This document shows positions 1 through 8,575 of a stretch of 21,814 nt of DNA, piece by piece. A program made the position numbers and the translations under genes. The stretch is taken from positions 1 to 21,814 of the IMG/VR virus record IMGVR_UViG_3300002144_000351; one strand, written 5' to 3'. How positions within the stretch are numbered: the stretch's first letter is position 1; each line of letters starts with the position of its first letter. Under the pieces are notes generated by a model. The model was not told the DNA's origin and made no database searches. It worked only from the letters and a program-made list of their open reading frames with translations. The DNA is from a virus.

Positions 1-1218
1 AATATTAGCCGCTAGTCCTAAATTAATATCTGTTATACCCGAACTAAAGATACCAGCAGTTGTTGTGCCTGTGTTTACTGAGATAGAACCTGATCCTGGA
101 TTAGTACCATATTGTACTGTTCCATCTGACGCTATTACATTGCCAGCAGTAGCATTACCAGTAACAGTTAATGATGTTAGTGTACCCAATGATGTAATGT
201 TAGGTTGTGCTACAGTTGTTAGCGTTCCTGCTATATTGTCAGCACTTAATGTGTTTGTTGCTTGGTCGTAAGTAAATGCCGCTTCTGCTCCGAAGTCACC
301 ATTGTTATTATATTGAATCTGAGTGTTTGCACCTGCCGCTGATGTACCAAATGTTATAGCATCACCGTTAGCATAGTAATAGTTGTCTGTCTTAACACCT
401 AATGGTACTACGTTACCCGAAGATGTGATAACTCCTGCGCCATTAATATTTACAATGTTCGCATTTCCTGCGGCGCCTATAGCGATATTACCATTTAACA
501 AAACACGTACATTAGATGTACCGTTTGCAATAGTTGATTGGTCTAAATTGTCAGTGCCACCGAATGTCCAAGTTCCACCGTCGCCATTAGTTAAAACAAT
601 GTCGCCATCAACATTTTCTGCTATAGAAGACGTGCCCAAGAATATTGATGTACCAGAAAGATATAAATCTTTCCAACGTGATGCTGATGAGCCGATATCG
701 TATGTGACATTTGCTCCAGGTATAAGATTACCTGTCGCATTAACATTGCCTGGTATTGATAAGTTGCCTGTGCTTGGCTGAAAAGAAAACCCTGTATTAC
801 CAGTTAGTGTTCCGTTGTTGTCATAGTAAACTTCGTATGGAGCCGCATTCTGAGATGTTCCGACTTCAATAAGAATACCATCAACTTCAAGTGTGCCTTC
901 AATATCAATTGCTTGTGCATAGAGACCTTGAAAGTTTTCTGGTACAATGAATGTATCACCCGAAACAATAATGTAGGGCATAGGTGCCGCACTATCAGTC
1001 GTTGTGTCTGCAAATGATAGGACACCAGAGCCATCAGTTGTTATAATTTGTCCGTTAGAACCACCAGTAATAGTAATATTACCGATGGGACCTAAGTTTG
1101 TTAACTCCGTTACCGTTAGGTTAACCGGAGTTACGTTACCAATGTCACTAATTATAGCAAGTTGTGGATCTTGTCCAGTCGAAAAACCAGAGACTGAATT
1201 AAATGATCGTAATGCCAT
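1..1218 (-). CDS. Tail fibre / virion adhesin protein, 3' end beyond window (at least 406 residues)
   Basis: An open frame runs from the ATG at 1218 to base 1 without a stop, so the C-terminus lies outside the window. AGGAA lies just upstream of the ATG and the gap to the preceding gene is 12 bases. The N-terminus (MALRSFNSVSGFSTG) matches the cap of the genes starting at 6926 and 8548. Visible modules are a GSNGQIITTDGSG motif near residues 50-65, a YDIGSSxSRWKDLYLSG segment near 173-190, NGTSNV near 230, an NTQIQYNNNGDFGA segment near 297-322, and QPNITSLGTLTSLTVTGN near 335-353. These modules are widespread in phage tail fibre and adhesin proteins, especially in marine T4-like phages. The role in host-surface binding is inferred from the family. 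No catalytic or chaperone domain is seen in the part present; the receptor-binding tip is probably in the missing end. Confidence 0.8.
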   Translation of the reverse strand, partial: MALRSFNSVSGFSTGQDPQLAIISDIGNVTPVNLTVTELTNLGPIGNITITGGSNGQIITTDGSGVLSFADTTTDSAAPMPYIIVSGDTFIVPENFQGLYAQAIDIEGTLEVDGILIEVGTSQNAAPYEVYYDNNGTLTGNTGFSFQPSTGNLSIPGNVNATGNLIPGANVTYDIGSSASRWKDLYLSGTSIFLGTSSIAENVDGDIVLTNGDGGTWTFGGTDNLDQSTIANGTSNVRVLLNGNIAIGAAGNANIVNINGAGVITSSGNVVPLGVKTDNYYYANGDAITFGTSAAGANTQIQYNNNGDFGAEAAFTYDQATNTLSADNIAGTLTTVAQPNITSLGTLTSLTVTGNATAGNVIASDGTVQYGTNPGSGSISVNTGTTTAGIFSSGITDINLGLAANI

Positions 1219-1230
1219 CGTTAATATTCC

Positions 1231-4200
1231 TTAAATTGTTCTATATTGTGTTGTCCATACTGTAGAATTAGAACTTGCAGGGGTTGTACTCAACGCCAGA
1301 TTCGATCCTGAGATCGCCACTGATAATACGCCAGTTGCTGTCCCTAAAAATGCTTGTCCGTAGACAGAGAAGTCAACTGTTGACCCGTCTGTTACTGCTA
1401 GAACTGTTGCTACACCATATTTTGAACCAGTAGAGTCAATAGATTTTACCATAAATTCTACACCATTAAGTCCTGAAACAGGGAACTCAGCGATTACTTC
1501 ACTACTAGTGGCAGTTGTAGTTACAGATTCTGCCGCAATAGTTGATATTGCACTTGCGCCAATGTTAACTGCACCTGCTATATTAGCATCTCCACTAGAA
1601 GTGATAGATGTTAAAGTACCAACAGATGTGATGTTTGGTTGTGCCGCTGTATATACTGTACCTGAGACTAGTGCGTTTGCCACTTGTCCAGAGACATTAG
1701 CGCCTGCTACAGAGTTTGCTGTAGTTGCAAAAGCAACTGCTCCAGTTACGTTAGCACCGACTACATTAGATAGTCCGCCGCCGTCGCCTGAGAAGAGACC
1801 TGTGTTTGCTGTGAAAGCTGGTGCTGTTACAGTACCACTGATTCCTGCTGTTCCTGCTACTTCAAGTCCTGTCGCTGTTATTATAGCAACGTTGCCTACT
1901 GAGTTAACAGACATTGTGATGTTGCCATCTGCTGTTGCGATGTCTACATTAGATGTTCCGTTAGAAATACCTGATAGATTCAATCCGACAATGTTACCTG
2001 CCGCGATGTTTGAGATACCATAACCGTCACCGTTAAAGATGCCTGCTGTAGTATCAATGTTTCCTGCTGTAGTTAAGTTGCCACCAGACACATTGCCTGT
2101 TGCTGTAACTACGCCTGCTGTAGTGATGTTGCCACCAGATACGTTACCTGTTGCTGAGACAAGACCTACTGTAGTTAGATTTCCACCAATTACATTGCCT
2201 GTTACTTCTACAACACCACCTGATGTTAAATTAGCACCAGATACGTTACCAGTTGCGTCTACTACGCCTGCTGTAGTGATGTTTCCGCCAGATACGTTAC
2301 CTGTTGCTGAAACAGTGCCGCCTGTAGATAAGTTACCACTGCTTGTGTTACCAGTTACAGTTAATGATGTTAATGTACCAACTGATGTGACGTTTGGTTG
2401 CGCCGCTGTTGTTAATGTGCCTGTTAATAATGAAGCACCGATAGTACCTGCGTTAGCATAAACATTGCCGCCGAGAATATTACCAGTTGCTGTTATGATT
2501 CCGACAGTAGTTAAGTTGCCACCTGCTACGTTTCCAGTTGCTGTAAGACTTGTACCAGTTGCCGCTCCGATATTTGGAGTAGTTAACTGAGCAGAAGTTT
2601 TAACAACTACGTTTCCACCTGAAATCGCTGTTGTTAAGTTATCAACGTTTACAGAGAACTCAGTGCCTGTTAATGTAAGACCTGCACCTGCTGTGAATGA
2701 ACCAGCACCTGAGAATTGTACCCAAGTAACGTCAGATGTACCGACAGTTGTTACTGGATCCGTCATTACCCAACCAGTGTCATTATAAGTTGTGCCTTGT
2801 TGAACAAAACAGAAGTCACCACCAGCCATTTCAGTTGGAGTGTCAAAGTCTGTTGCTCTAGTTAGAACAGTTGAACTTGTGTAGACATAGATACCATTGT
2901 TTGGTAGATTAGCGCCTGTTTCGTCTTTAATGATAATACGATCATTAACTGTTAGTGTAATACCATCAATTGCTGTTAAAGCAACTGTAGTTGTTAATGT
3001 TGCTCCGACGCCTGCTGTACCGTTGTCATATGTTACAGTACCAGTTGACATAGCCGCATATGTACCTGTTGATGCCGCTACTGCCGGTGCTTGAATAGAA
3101 AGACCTTGTGCTACGTCATCTACGTATTGTTTTGTTGCCGCATCTGTTGATGCTGAAGGAGCTCCGAGTGATTCAATTCTGAAACCACCAACGTGAACTT
3201 GTCCAGTTCCTGTAGGTCTGATTTCAACATACTGATCTGTTGAGCCTGCTGTTAATGTTAAGTTACCACCAGCATCTGCTGTTAATTGTGATGATACGAC
3301 TGAACCGAATGTTGCTATGCCGTTTGCATTAAGAGTACCTGTAACGTTTGCGCCAGTGCCTGTAATAACTACAGTTGTGTTGCCTGCTGATACTAAATCA
3401 ACGTTGCCGTTGTTGTTAACGGTAATGTTTGAAGTACCATCTATTAATGTACCTGTAAAGAATGATGCTGAAACTAAGTTTCCACCTGATACGTTACCGA
3501 AAGTACCGTTACCAGTTGCTGAAACAAGACCTGCTGTAGTGATGTTTCCACCAGATACGTTACCAGTTGCAGATACGACACCTACAGTAGTGATGTTTCC
3601 ACCAATTACATTGCCTGTTACTTCTACAACACCACCTGATGTTAAATTAGCACCAGATACGTTGCCAGTTGCGTCTACGACTCCACCAGTAGTGATGTTG
3701 CCGCCAGATACGTTACCTGTTGCTGAAACAAGTCCTACAGTAGTAAGATTTCCACCGATTACATTGCCTGTTACTTCTACAACACCACCTGATGTTAAGT
3801 TGCCACCAGATACGTTACCTGTTGCTGAAACTACACCGCTTGTGTTTAAATTCGCACCAGATAAATTACCTGTAAACGAACCTGTACCTGTTGCAACAAT
3901 TCCAGAATCTGTGATATTTGCTGTCAGGATGCCGTTAACATTAAGGTTGATATTTCCATTAACGAGTGGGATAGAAACATTAGATGTTCCGTTTGCTATA
4001 CCTGATGAATCGATTCCTGATAAGAATGCGCCATTGCCATAAAAATATGATGCTGTAATGTTACCTGATGTAACAACTTGTCCTGTTCCGTTTGGAGTAA
4101 GAATGATGTTAGCATTAGTATCTTGACCAGTAACTGTTTGATCACTGATTACGAGATTACCGATTTGAGTTCCGTCTGGTAAACTAGTTACTCCAGTTAA

Positions 4201-4722
4201 ACCAATGTATCTGTAACCTACGATGTAAAGAACTTTACTACTTGTTAGAGCAGTCGGAATTGTTTCTCCGATAAAGTTAAGAACACCTGATTGATAGTTA
4301 TAGAAGAACTCACCTGTTCCACCTGAACCTGCTCCAAATATCTGAGTACCTGTTGAAGTTGGGTCTGCGGCGCCTGAATCATCAACCCAAACACTAACTG
4401 AATATGTTGATCCGAATTCTGCTGGGATCCAGTATGTTAATGAGGTTTTCCAAGTTGGATAAACTCCGCCAATCGGCACAGTTGTGTTATCCGCAACACA
4501 TTCTTGTGCTCCAGAACCTGTGTATGCTTGAACCAGGCCAGCGGTTGATGCCGCGACTCCTGGTATTTGATCTGATTGCGACCATAAAGTATCACCACGA
4601 TTAAGTAGTGGACTTGCGATTGATTCATTTGACGGACTCTTATTAGCTTCTGTGTCAGTTTTAGTGACACCGAACGCTTGTTTATAGAGTAAGTCTACTT
4701 TTTGTGAAATTGGTATACTCAT
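1231..4722 (-). CDS. Large repeat-containing tail fibre / virion structural protein (1163 residues)
   Basis: The N-terminus (about 1-180) differs from the other fibre genes here. It has a KxDLLYKxxFGVTKT start, a SPLLNRGD segment and a VLYIVGYRYIGLTG segment, which I recognise from structural proteins of marine T4-like phages. Residues about 293-415 and 724-886 are tracts of a 17-residue repeat of the type TTVGLVSATGNVSGGNL. Between them, about 525-675, is a distinct domain beginning ATKQYVDDVAQGLS and ending near VTWVQFSGAG, common in phage tail fibres. NGTSNV modules occur near 244 and 921 and QPNxTSVGTLTS near 775 and 1029. Residues about 1065-1163 form a tip domain related to that of the 508-residue protein. 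The start is ATG 4722, two bases after the upstream stop, with only a weak ribosome site. A fibre or adhesin role is inferred; the attachment point on the virion is unknown. Confidence 0.85.
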   Translation of the reverse strand: MSIPISQKVDLLYKQAFGVTKTDTEANKSPSNESIASPLLNRGDTLWSQSDQIPGVAASTAGLVQAYTGSGAQECVADNTTVPIGGVYPTWKTSLTYWIPAEFGSTYSVSVWVDDSGAADPTSTGTQIFGAGSGGTGEFFYNYQSGVLNFIGETIPTALTSSKVLYIVGYRYIGLTGVTSLPDGTQIGNLVISDQTVTGQDTNANIILTPNGTGQVVTSGNITASYFYGNGAFLSGIDSSGIANGTSNVSIPLVNGNINLNVNGILTANITDSGIVATGTGSFTGNLSGANLNTSGVVSATGNVSGGNLTSGGVVEVTGNVIGGNLTTVGLVSATGNVSGGNITTGGVVDATGNVSGANLTSGGVVEVTGNVIGGNITTVGVVSATGNVSGGNITTAGLVSATGNGTFGNVSGGNLVSASFFTGTLIDGTSNITVNNNGNVDLVSAGNTTVVITGTGANVTGTLNANGIATFGSVVSSQLTADAGGNLTLTAGSTDQYVEIRPTGTGQVHVGGFRIESLGAPSASTDAATKQYVDDVAQGLSIQAPAVAASTGTYAAMSTGTVTYDNGTAGVGATLTTTVALTAIDGITLTVNDRIIIKDETGANLPNNGIYVYTSSTVLTRATDFDTPTEMAGGDFCFVQQGTTYNDTGWVMTDPVTTVGTSDVTWVQFSGAGSFTAGAGLTLTGTEFSVNVDNLTTAISGGNVVVKTSAQLTTPNIGAATGTSLTATGNVAGGNLTTVGIITATGNILGGNVYANAGTIGASLLTGTLTTAAQPNVTSVGTLTSLTVTGNTSSGNLSTGGTVSATGNVSGGNITTAGVVDATGNVSGANLTSGGVVEVTGNVIGGNLTTVGLVSATGNVSGGNITTAGVVTATGNVSGGNLTTAGNIDTTAGIFNGDGYGISNIAAGNIVGLNLSGISNGTSNVDIATADGNITMSVNSVGNVAIITATGLEVAGTAGISGTVTAPAFTANTGLFSGDGGGLSNVVGANVTGAVAFATTANSVAGANVSGQVANALVSGTVYTAAQPNITSVGTLTSITSSGDANIAGAVNIGASAISTIAAESVTTTATSSEVIAEFPVSGLNGVEFMVKSIDSTGSKYGVATVLAVTDGSTVDFSVYGQAFLGTATGVLSVAISGSNLALSTTPASSNSTVWTTQYRTI
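2065..2553 (-). repeat. Second tract of 17-residue (51 bp) in-frame repeats
   Basis: This tract encodes residues about 724-886 of the 1163-residue fibre. It holds two diverged copies, an interrupting segment with a QPNVTSVGTLTSL motif, then five good copies of the TGNVSGGN-type unit. The B and D types of unit follow each other as in the first tract, and 2180-2247 is base-for-base identical to 3596-3663. Confidence 0.85.
3478..3846 (-). repeat. First tract of 17-residue (51 bp) repeats with 153 bp higher-order period
   Basis: About seven copies of a 17-residue unit, covering residues about 293-415 of the 1163-residue fibre. Units fall into types ending VSATGNVSGGNL, VEVTGNVIGGNL and VDATGNVSGANL, which recur in the same order. 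This gives a 51-residue (153 bp) super-unit, seen as near-identical DNA starting at 3596 and 3749. The last copy carries a five-residue insertion (GTFGN). Confidence 0.88.
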
Positions 4723-4724
4723 AA

Positions 4725-6926
4725 TTAATTACTCGCTGATTCTAGTGATAATGCTGATACTGATTGACCCGATGTCAATTTAATACGAACATATATTTCA
4801 TTTGTTGCCGTACTTGATGAACTCACAGTACCAAATGTTGCTGTTGTTGATTCGTTAGATACAGAACTGCCTGTAGTAACTGTACCACCCAACGAACAAC
4901 CATCTGAACCGTTACCACCAGCCCCTGTGTTGGCTCCTGGAGCCCCTGATCCTGCATACGCGGTTGACATATTTACCCAGCCATTGAGACTAGATGATGA
5001 ATCAATTGTTGATCCCGGAAGACCTATCCACATACCTGCAATTGTTCCTGTAAATTTAACGTCAAATTTAGATACCGAAGTTCTGATAAATCTAAATGTA
5101 AAGTACTGAGACGCTCCTTGTCCAGTTAAGTCAGGTCCAGCCGGTAAGAAACCAGTCGAGTAATCTGTTGTACTGTGTGCGAGAGAGTCTGCTACTACTG
5201 TAGCATCGTATGTTTGTAATGGTCCATTCTGACTGTCGAATAATGTTGCACTTGCAGAGAAACTTGGTGTGTCAGTTGAACCCGGGTTAGCGATCCTTGA
5301 TGCTAAGCCTGAGCCTGTTCCAATTGATGATCCGATGTACACGTTTGCTTCTTCGATTCTGCTTGCAGATGAAGAAGTTCCTGTTTTGTAAAGTACTGTT
5401 GCTCCAGGACTAAGAGTTTGCACACCTGATGCATAACTGTTAGTAACAAGTACTGATGGAGAACCAGCACTTGAGCCGAAGCCTGAGATGACTGATGCAG
5501 TTGTGCTAACTGAAGCATTACCAGAAGCTACATATAAATTCTGTAACAATGGTGTTGTAATTGATGCTTGAGTATACGATCTACTTGCCGGAGAACTAAA
5601 TGCTCCGCCACTTGATCCTGTAGCAAATGTGTCACTTGTTGGATACATGTCACCAGATAGTCTATTAACATTAAAGTCTACTTCCCATACAGTAGCGTTC
5701 GTATAATGAGGTACTGTTGAACTATATAATAGTGTTGGTGTTGCGTCTGCTGTGAATGTTACCGCAGAGAACTGTGGAGTTCCTGGACTTGATGAGTCAT
5801 AGTACCAGTCTGGAGTACCTGTGTTTCCAGCTACTGAATCTGTAATCTGTACTTCGTTCCAACCTGCTGGGATAGAAGAACCTGCTGAGTCTGCTGTAAA
5901 GACTGACCAGAAGCCTGCCGCTACGTTTGAATCAACTGCGTTGTAATCTACGTTGTTTGTGATAATCAAGTTACTGTATGTACCGTTACCGTCTAATGAT
6001 GTTGTCAATGCACGTGAACCCGAAGACACACCATTTAATAATAATGTGATCAGACCTGAATCACCAGGGCCTGCATTTGTAATAGCATTTGTTGTGTATG
6101 TAGATGATCGTCTTACTTTAGTAACTGATGTTCCGCCAGCCACTGATTTACCACCAGTGCCTGTGTTATCAGTCTGTGTAAAGTCTGTCATACGATATGT
6201 TGATAAACTTTGTACTGATAAAGTCTGTGAAGCTGGGAAAGCTGGAGGACTACTTGGAACTAATTTTCCTAATACTTGATTCAACTGAGCAATCGAGTTG
6301 GAGACCGATGACGAAGTAGTTAAAGTCAATGCGTTAGATGTAAGATTTCCTTGAGTCGGAGTACCTAATGCTATATCAATAGCACCTGTTGTACTTGGCA
6401 CAGTAATAATACCCGTAACATTTAATGTACCTGCAATGTTTGATCCAGTGCCTGTGACTGTCATAATAGCCGCATTACCTGCAACTCCTACAGTTACATT
6501 ACCACCAGAAGTAGCAATATCTACATTAGATGTACCATTTGAAATTGACGAGAGATCGAGACCAACAATATTGGCTGCCGCAATATTTGAAATACCATAA
6601 CCGTCACCTGTATAGTAACCAGTTACTAAGTTTATGTTGCCTGTTACACCTAAATTAGCAGTATCTTTATCAAACGTAAAGTTTGCTGAACCGCCAAAAC
6701 TTTCGTCATCGTTGAACTGAACTGCTGTGTTTGATCCGCCTGGATCTGATAAATCCCATGGAGTCCCGTTTGCATAGTAAAGATTATCTGTTAATACGCC
6801 TAATGCCGCAATGTTTGAGGTAAAAGTTGCGCCGTTAGTAGTAATGTAACCGTTACTGAGTATAATATTAGCGGGCGTTTCTCCTACTGAGAAGCCTGCG
6901 ACTGAATTGAATGGTTTAATTGCCAT
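4725..6926 (-). CDS. Tail fibre-like virion structural protein (733 residues)
   Basis: The N-terminus (MAIKPFNSVAGFSVGETPAN) carries the same cap as the genes at 1218 and 8548. An NTAVQFNDDESFGG module lies at 66-80, GDGYGISNIAAANIVGL at 107-123 and NGTSNVDIA at 130-138; the last two are closely related to residues 898-928 of the 1163-residue protein. From SNSIAQLNQVLGKLVP (209-224) onward the protein is unlike its neighbours, with long Ser/Thr/Gly-rich beta-type sequence. A C-terminal part contains FTFRFIRTSVSKFDVKF, LNGWVNMSTAYAGSGAPG and a final IYVRIKL segment. I recognise this C-terminal part as conserved in large structural proteins of cyanophage-like T4 relatives, but no biochemical function is known to me. 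GGAG lies about 10 bases before ATG 6926. The stop is two bases before the next ATG, suggesting coupled translation. Confidence 0.82.
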   Translation of the reverse strand: MAIKPFNSVAGFSVGETPANIILSNGYITTNGATFTSNIAALGVLTDNLYYANGTPWDLSDPGGSNTAVQFNDDESFGGSANFTFDKDTANLGVTGNINLVTGYYTGDGYGISNIAAANIVGLDLSSISNGTSNVDIATSGGNVTVGVAGNAAIMTVTGTGSNIAGTLNVTGIITVPSTTGAIDIALGTPTQGNLTSNALTLTTSSSVSNSIAQLNQVLGKLVPSSPPAFPASQTLSVQSLSTYRMTDFTQTDNTGTGGKSVAGGTSVTKVRRSSTYTTNAITNAGPGDSGLITLLLNGVSSGSRALTTSLDGNGTYSNLIITNNVDYNAVDSNVAAGFWSVFTADSAGSSIPAGWNEVQITDSVAGNTGTPDWYYDSSSPGTPQFSAVTFTADATPTLLYSSTVPHYTNATVWEVDFNVNRLSGDMYPTSDTFATGSSGGAFSSPASRSYTQASITTPLLQNLYVASGNASVSTTASVISGFGSSAGSPSVLVTNSYASGVQTLSPGATVLYKTGTSSSASRIEEANVYIGSSIGTGSGLASRIANPGSTDTPSFSASATLFDSQNGPLQTYDATVVADSLAHSTTDYSTGFLPAGPDLTGQGASQYFTFRFIRTSVSKFDVKFTGTIAGMWIGLPGSTIDSSSSLNGWVNMSTAYAGSGAPGANTGAGGNGSDGCSLGGTVTTGSSVSNESTTATFGTVSSSSTATNEIYVRIKLTSGQSVSALSLESASN

Positions 6927-6951
6927 TTGAAGTGATCTCCGTTAATTTATT

Positions 6952-6966
6952 GATCTTCAGAAGATC
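6952..6966. repeat. 15 bp perfect inverted repeat in the leader of the 733-residue fibre gene
   Basis: GATCTTC, one base (A), GAAGATC. It lies 26 bases upstream of ATG 6926 on the minus strand and downstream of a late-promoter-like octamer. As RNA it could form a five-base stem with a five-base loop, with no U tract after it, so it is not a terminator. It could be an operator or a leader hairpin; neither is shown. Confidence 0.5.
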
Positions 6967-6980
6967 GCTCTTCTTAGTGT

Positions 6981-6988
6981 TATTTATC
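6981..6988 (-). promoter_or_regulatory. Possible T4-type late promoter (GATAAATA)
   Basis: The minus strand reads GATAAATA, seven of eight matches to the T4 late-promoter octamer TATAAATA. It is in the 95-base gap between two fibre genes, about 55 bases upstream of ATG 6926. Octamers with one mismatch are frequent in AT-rich DNA, so position is the main support. Confidence 0.4.
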
Positions 6989-7021
6989 ATTTATGTTCTC
7001 GTATTCCATGTGTTTTTCTGG

Positions 7022-8548
7022 CTAAGACGAAGAATATTCGTCTAATAATACCTTGTAATTCGTTGTGTTGGTTGACGCTGGTGTCGCATAAAGAACAACT
7101 TGAGCATTTCTATACGCATCACCTGGAACATATACTACTTCAAAGTCTGCTAATGCGGCACCAACTGAAATTGATGCATATTCTACATAGTTTACAGTTG
7201 TGGCATAAGTCGCACATGTTATCTTGCTTGTTTGTCTTGCGGCTTGAGCCGCATCTGTTGCAACAATTGTATAATCGACTGCTGAGACAGCGGATGCTTC
7301 TGTTGCACATATTTCTATTTGTGCCACCGAGGATGTTGTTCCAGTGGCCACTTTAGATGTTCTGAATGAATATGCTCCGGATCCCACAGTCATTGTGTTT
7401 GCAGTCATGCTTCCAGCCATAGTGACTGTGTTAGTCATATTATTGTACACTAGATTCGCAGTTCCACCAAATGTTCCTGCATTGTTGAACTGTATCTGAG
7501 TATTGGCGCCACCTGGTGATCCACCTCCGCCGCCACCAGACTGAACTGTCCATGCGAGTGTTCCAGCACCATCTGTTGCTAATACATATCCGTTGAGTCC
7601 GCCATCGATGTGTAAGTTTGCTATCGGTAGTTGAACATTAGGCGAGTTCTGCAAGTTTGCATTACCTGACATTGTAAGATTACCTAAAGAAGTAATCAGT
7701 ACTGGCCCTGTAAACGTTGATGTTTCTGTTACTGCTATATTACTAGCACCAATGTTTCCTGTAACAGATAATCCGCCTGATCCTACTTGTAGGCCTGTTA
7801 ATGTTCCTACAGAAGTGATATTCGGTTGTGCTACTCCTACTACATTGCCCGCATAGTTAGCAAAGTTTGCATTTGTTCCTGCTGTGATGTCTGCAAAAAC
7901 ACCGTTACCGTATAAAACTGTATTTGCGCCGCCAGTTAAGTTAACTGCTGATATGTTTCCGATACCAGTGATGTTAGCATAAGTGAGATTAGATAGATTT
8001 CCGCCTTCGCCTGAAATATGAACTACTGTTAATTTATCAGTAGCAATATCATAGGTAAAGCCTCCGTCGCCGTCAAAAGTGCCAGCATTGTTAAACTGTA
8101 CTTGAGTGTTAGTTCCGCCTGGCGAACCGTTGCCGCCACCGCCAGATTGTGCCGCCCATGAAAGATTACCAATGCCGTCTGTTTGTAAGACGTAACCGTT
8201 TGTTCCACCTGTTATAGAGACAGATGTGACATCTCCTAAGAGGGTATTGCCTGACACTGCAAGATTTGCGGTAGTTAGTGTGTCAGTTGTTGTGTCAAAT
8301 ACAAGGTCTGCACTAGCTCCGAATTCTCCGGCATTGTTAAACTGTACTTGTGTGTTACTTCCGGCTGGATCGCTAGTGAATGGTGCTCCGTTTGCGAAAT
8401 AATAATAATTTGCAAACACAGCATTCGACGTAACGTTTCCGCTAGGGAAGTTATGATTTGTTACTACGTTTCCAGAAGAGTCTACTGTATCAACTGCTGG
8501 CCAGCCGACTGAGTACCCTCCAATAGAATTATATTTTTCTGCGGCCAT
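7022..8548 (-). CDS. Tail fibre protein with modular repeats and C-terminal tip domain (508 residues)
   Basis: The N-terminus (MAAEKYNSIGGYSVG) is the cap shared with the genes at 6926 and 1218. Three NTQ[VI]QFNNAGxF modules lie at about 65-76, 147-157 and 349-360. Two GGxNGYVLxTDGxGxLxW modules lie at about 114-131 and 316-333, each followed by a glycine-rich linker and then an NTQ module, so this part is an internal duplication. QPNITSVGTLTGL lies at 241-253. Residues about 400-508 form a tip domain ending TPASTNTTNYKV, similar to the C-terminus of the 1163-residue protein. The start is ATG 8548 with a weak GGAA some 14 bases upstream. It is the first gene of the fibre block in transcription order, behind a late-promoter-like octamer. 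Fibre function is inferred from these modules, which are common in phage fibres. Confidence 0.83.
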   Translation of the reverse strand: MAAEKYNSIGGYSVGWPAVDTVDSSGNVVTNHNFPSGNVTSNAVFANYYYFANGAPFTSDPAGSNTQVQFNNAGEFGASADLVFDTTTDTLTTANLAVSGNTLLGDVTSVSITGGTNGYVLQTDGIGNLSWAAQSGGGGNGSPGGTNTQVQFNNAGTFDGDGGFTYDIATDKLTVVHISGEGGNLSNLTYANITGIGNISAVNLTGGANTVLYGNGVFADITAGTNANFANYAGNVVGVAQPNITSVGTLTGLQVGSGGLSVTGNIGASNIAVTETSTFTGPVLITSLGNLTMSGNANLQNSPNVQLPIANLHIDGGLNGYVLATDGAGTLAWTVQSGGGGGGSPGGANTQIQFNNAGTFGGTANLVYNNMTNTVTMAGSMTANTMTVGSGAYSFRTSKVATGTTSSVAQIEICATEASAVSAVDYTIVATDAAQAARQTSKITCATYATTVNYVEYASISVGAALADFEVVYVPGDAYRNAQVVLYATPASTNTTNYKVLLDEYSSS

Positions 8549-8575
8549 ATCTATAAGGTTCCATTGTTGTCTTTG

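Noticed and set aside
2065-3846. CRISPR-like array
   Set aside because: Repeats are contiguous coding units with a 51 bp period and graded divergence, without unique spacers, and they keep the frame throughout.
3317-4042. Plus-strand open frame of 241 codons with a repeating PDTLPVA pattern
   Set aside because: It is the exact complement of the 51 bp fibre repeats. Its repeats follow from the minus-strand codons, and it has no plausible ribosome site or family. The same holds for 383-781, 1508-2023 and 2039-2461.
1-8548. Diversity-generating retroelement or invertible fibre cassette
   Set aside because: No reverse transcriptase, template/variable repeat pair with adenine-specific changes, DNA invertase or inverted fibre segments are seen in this window.
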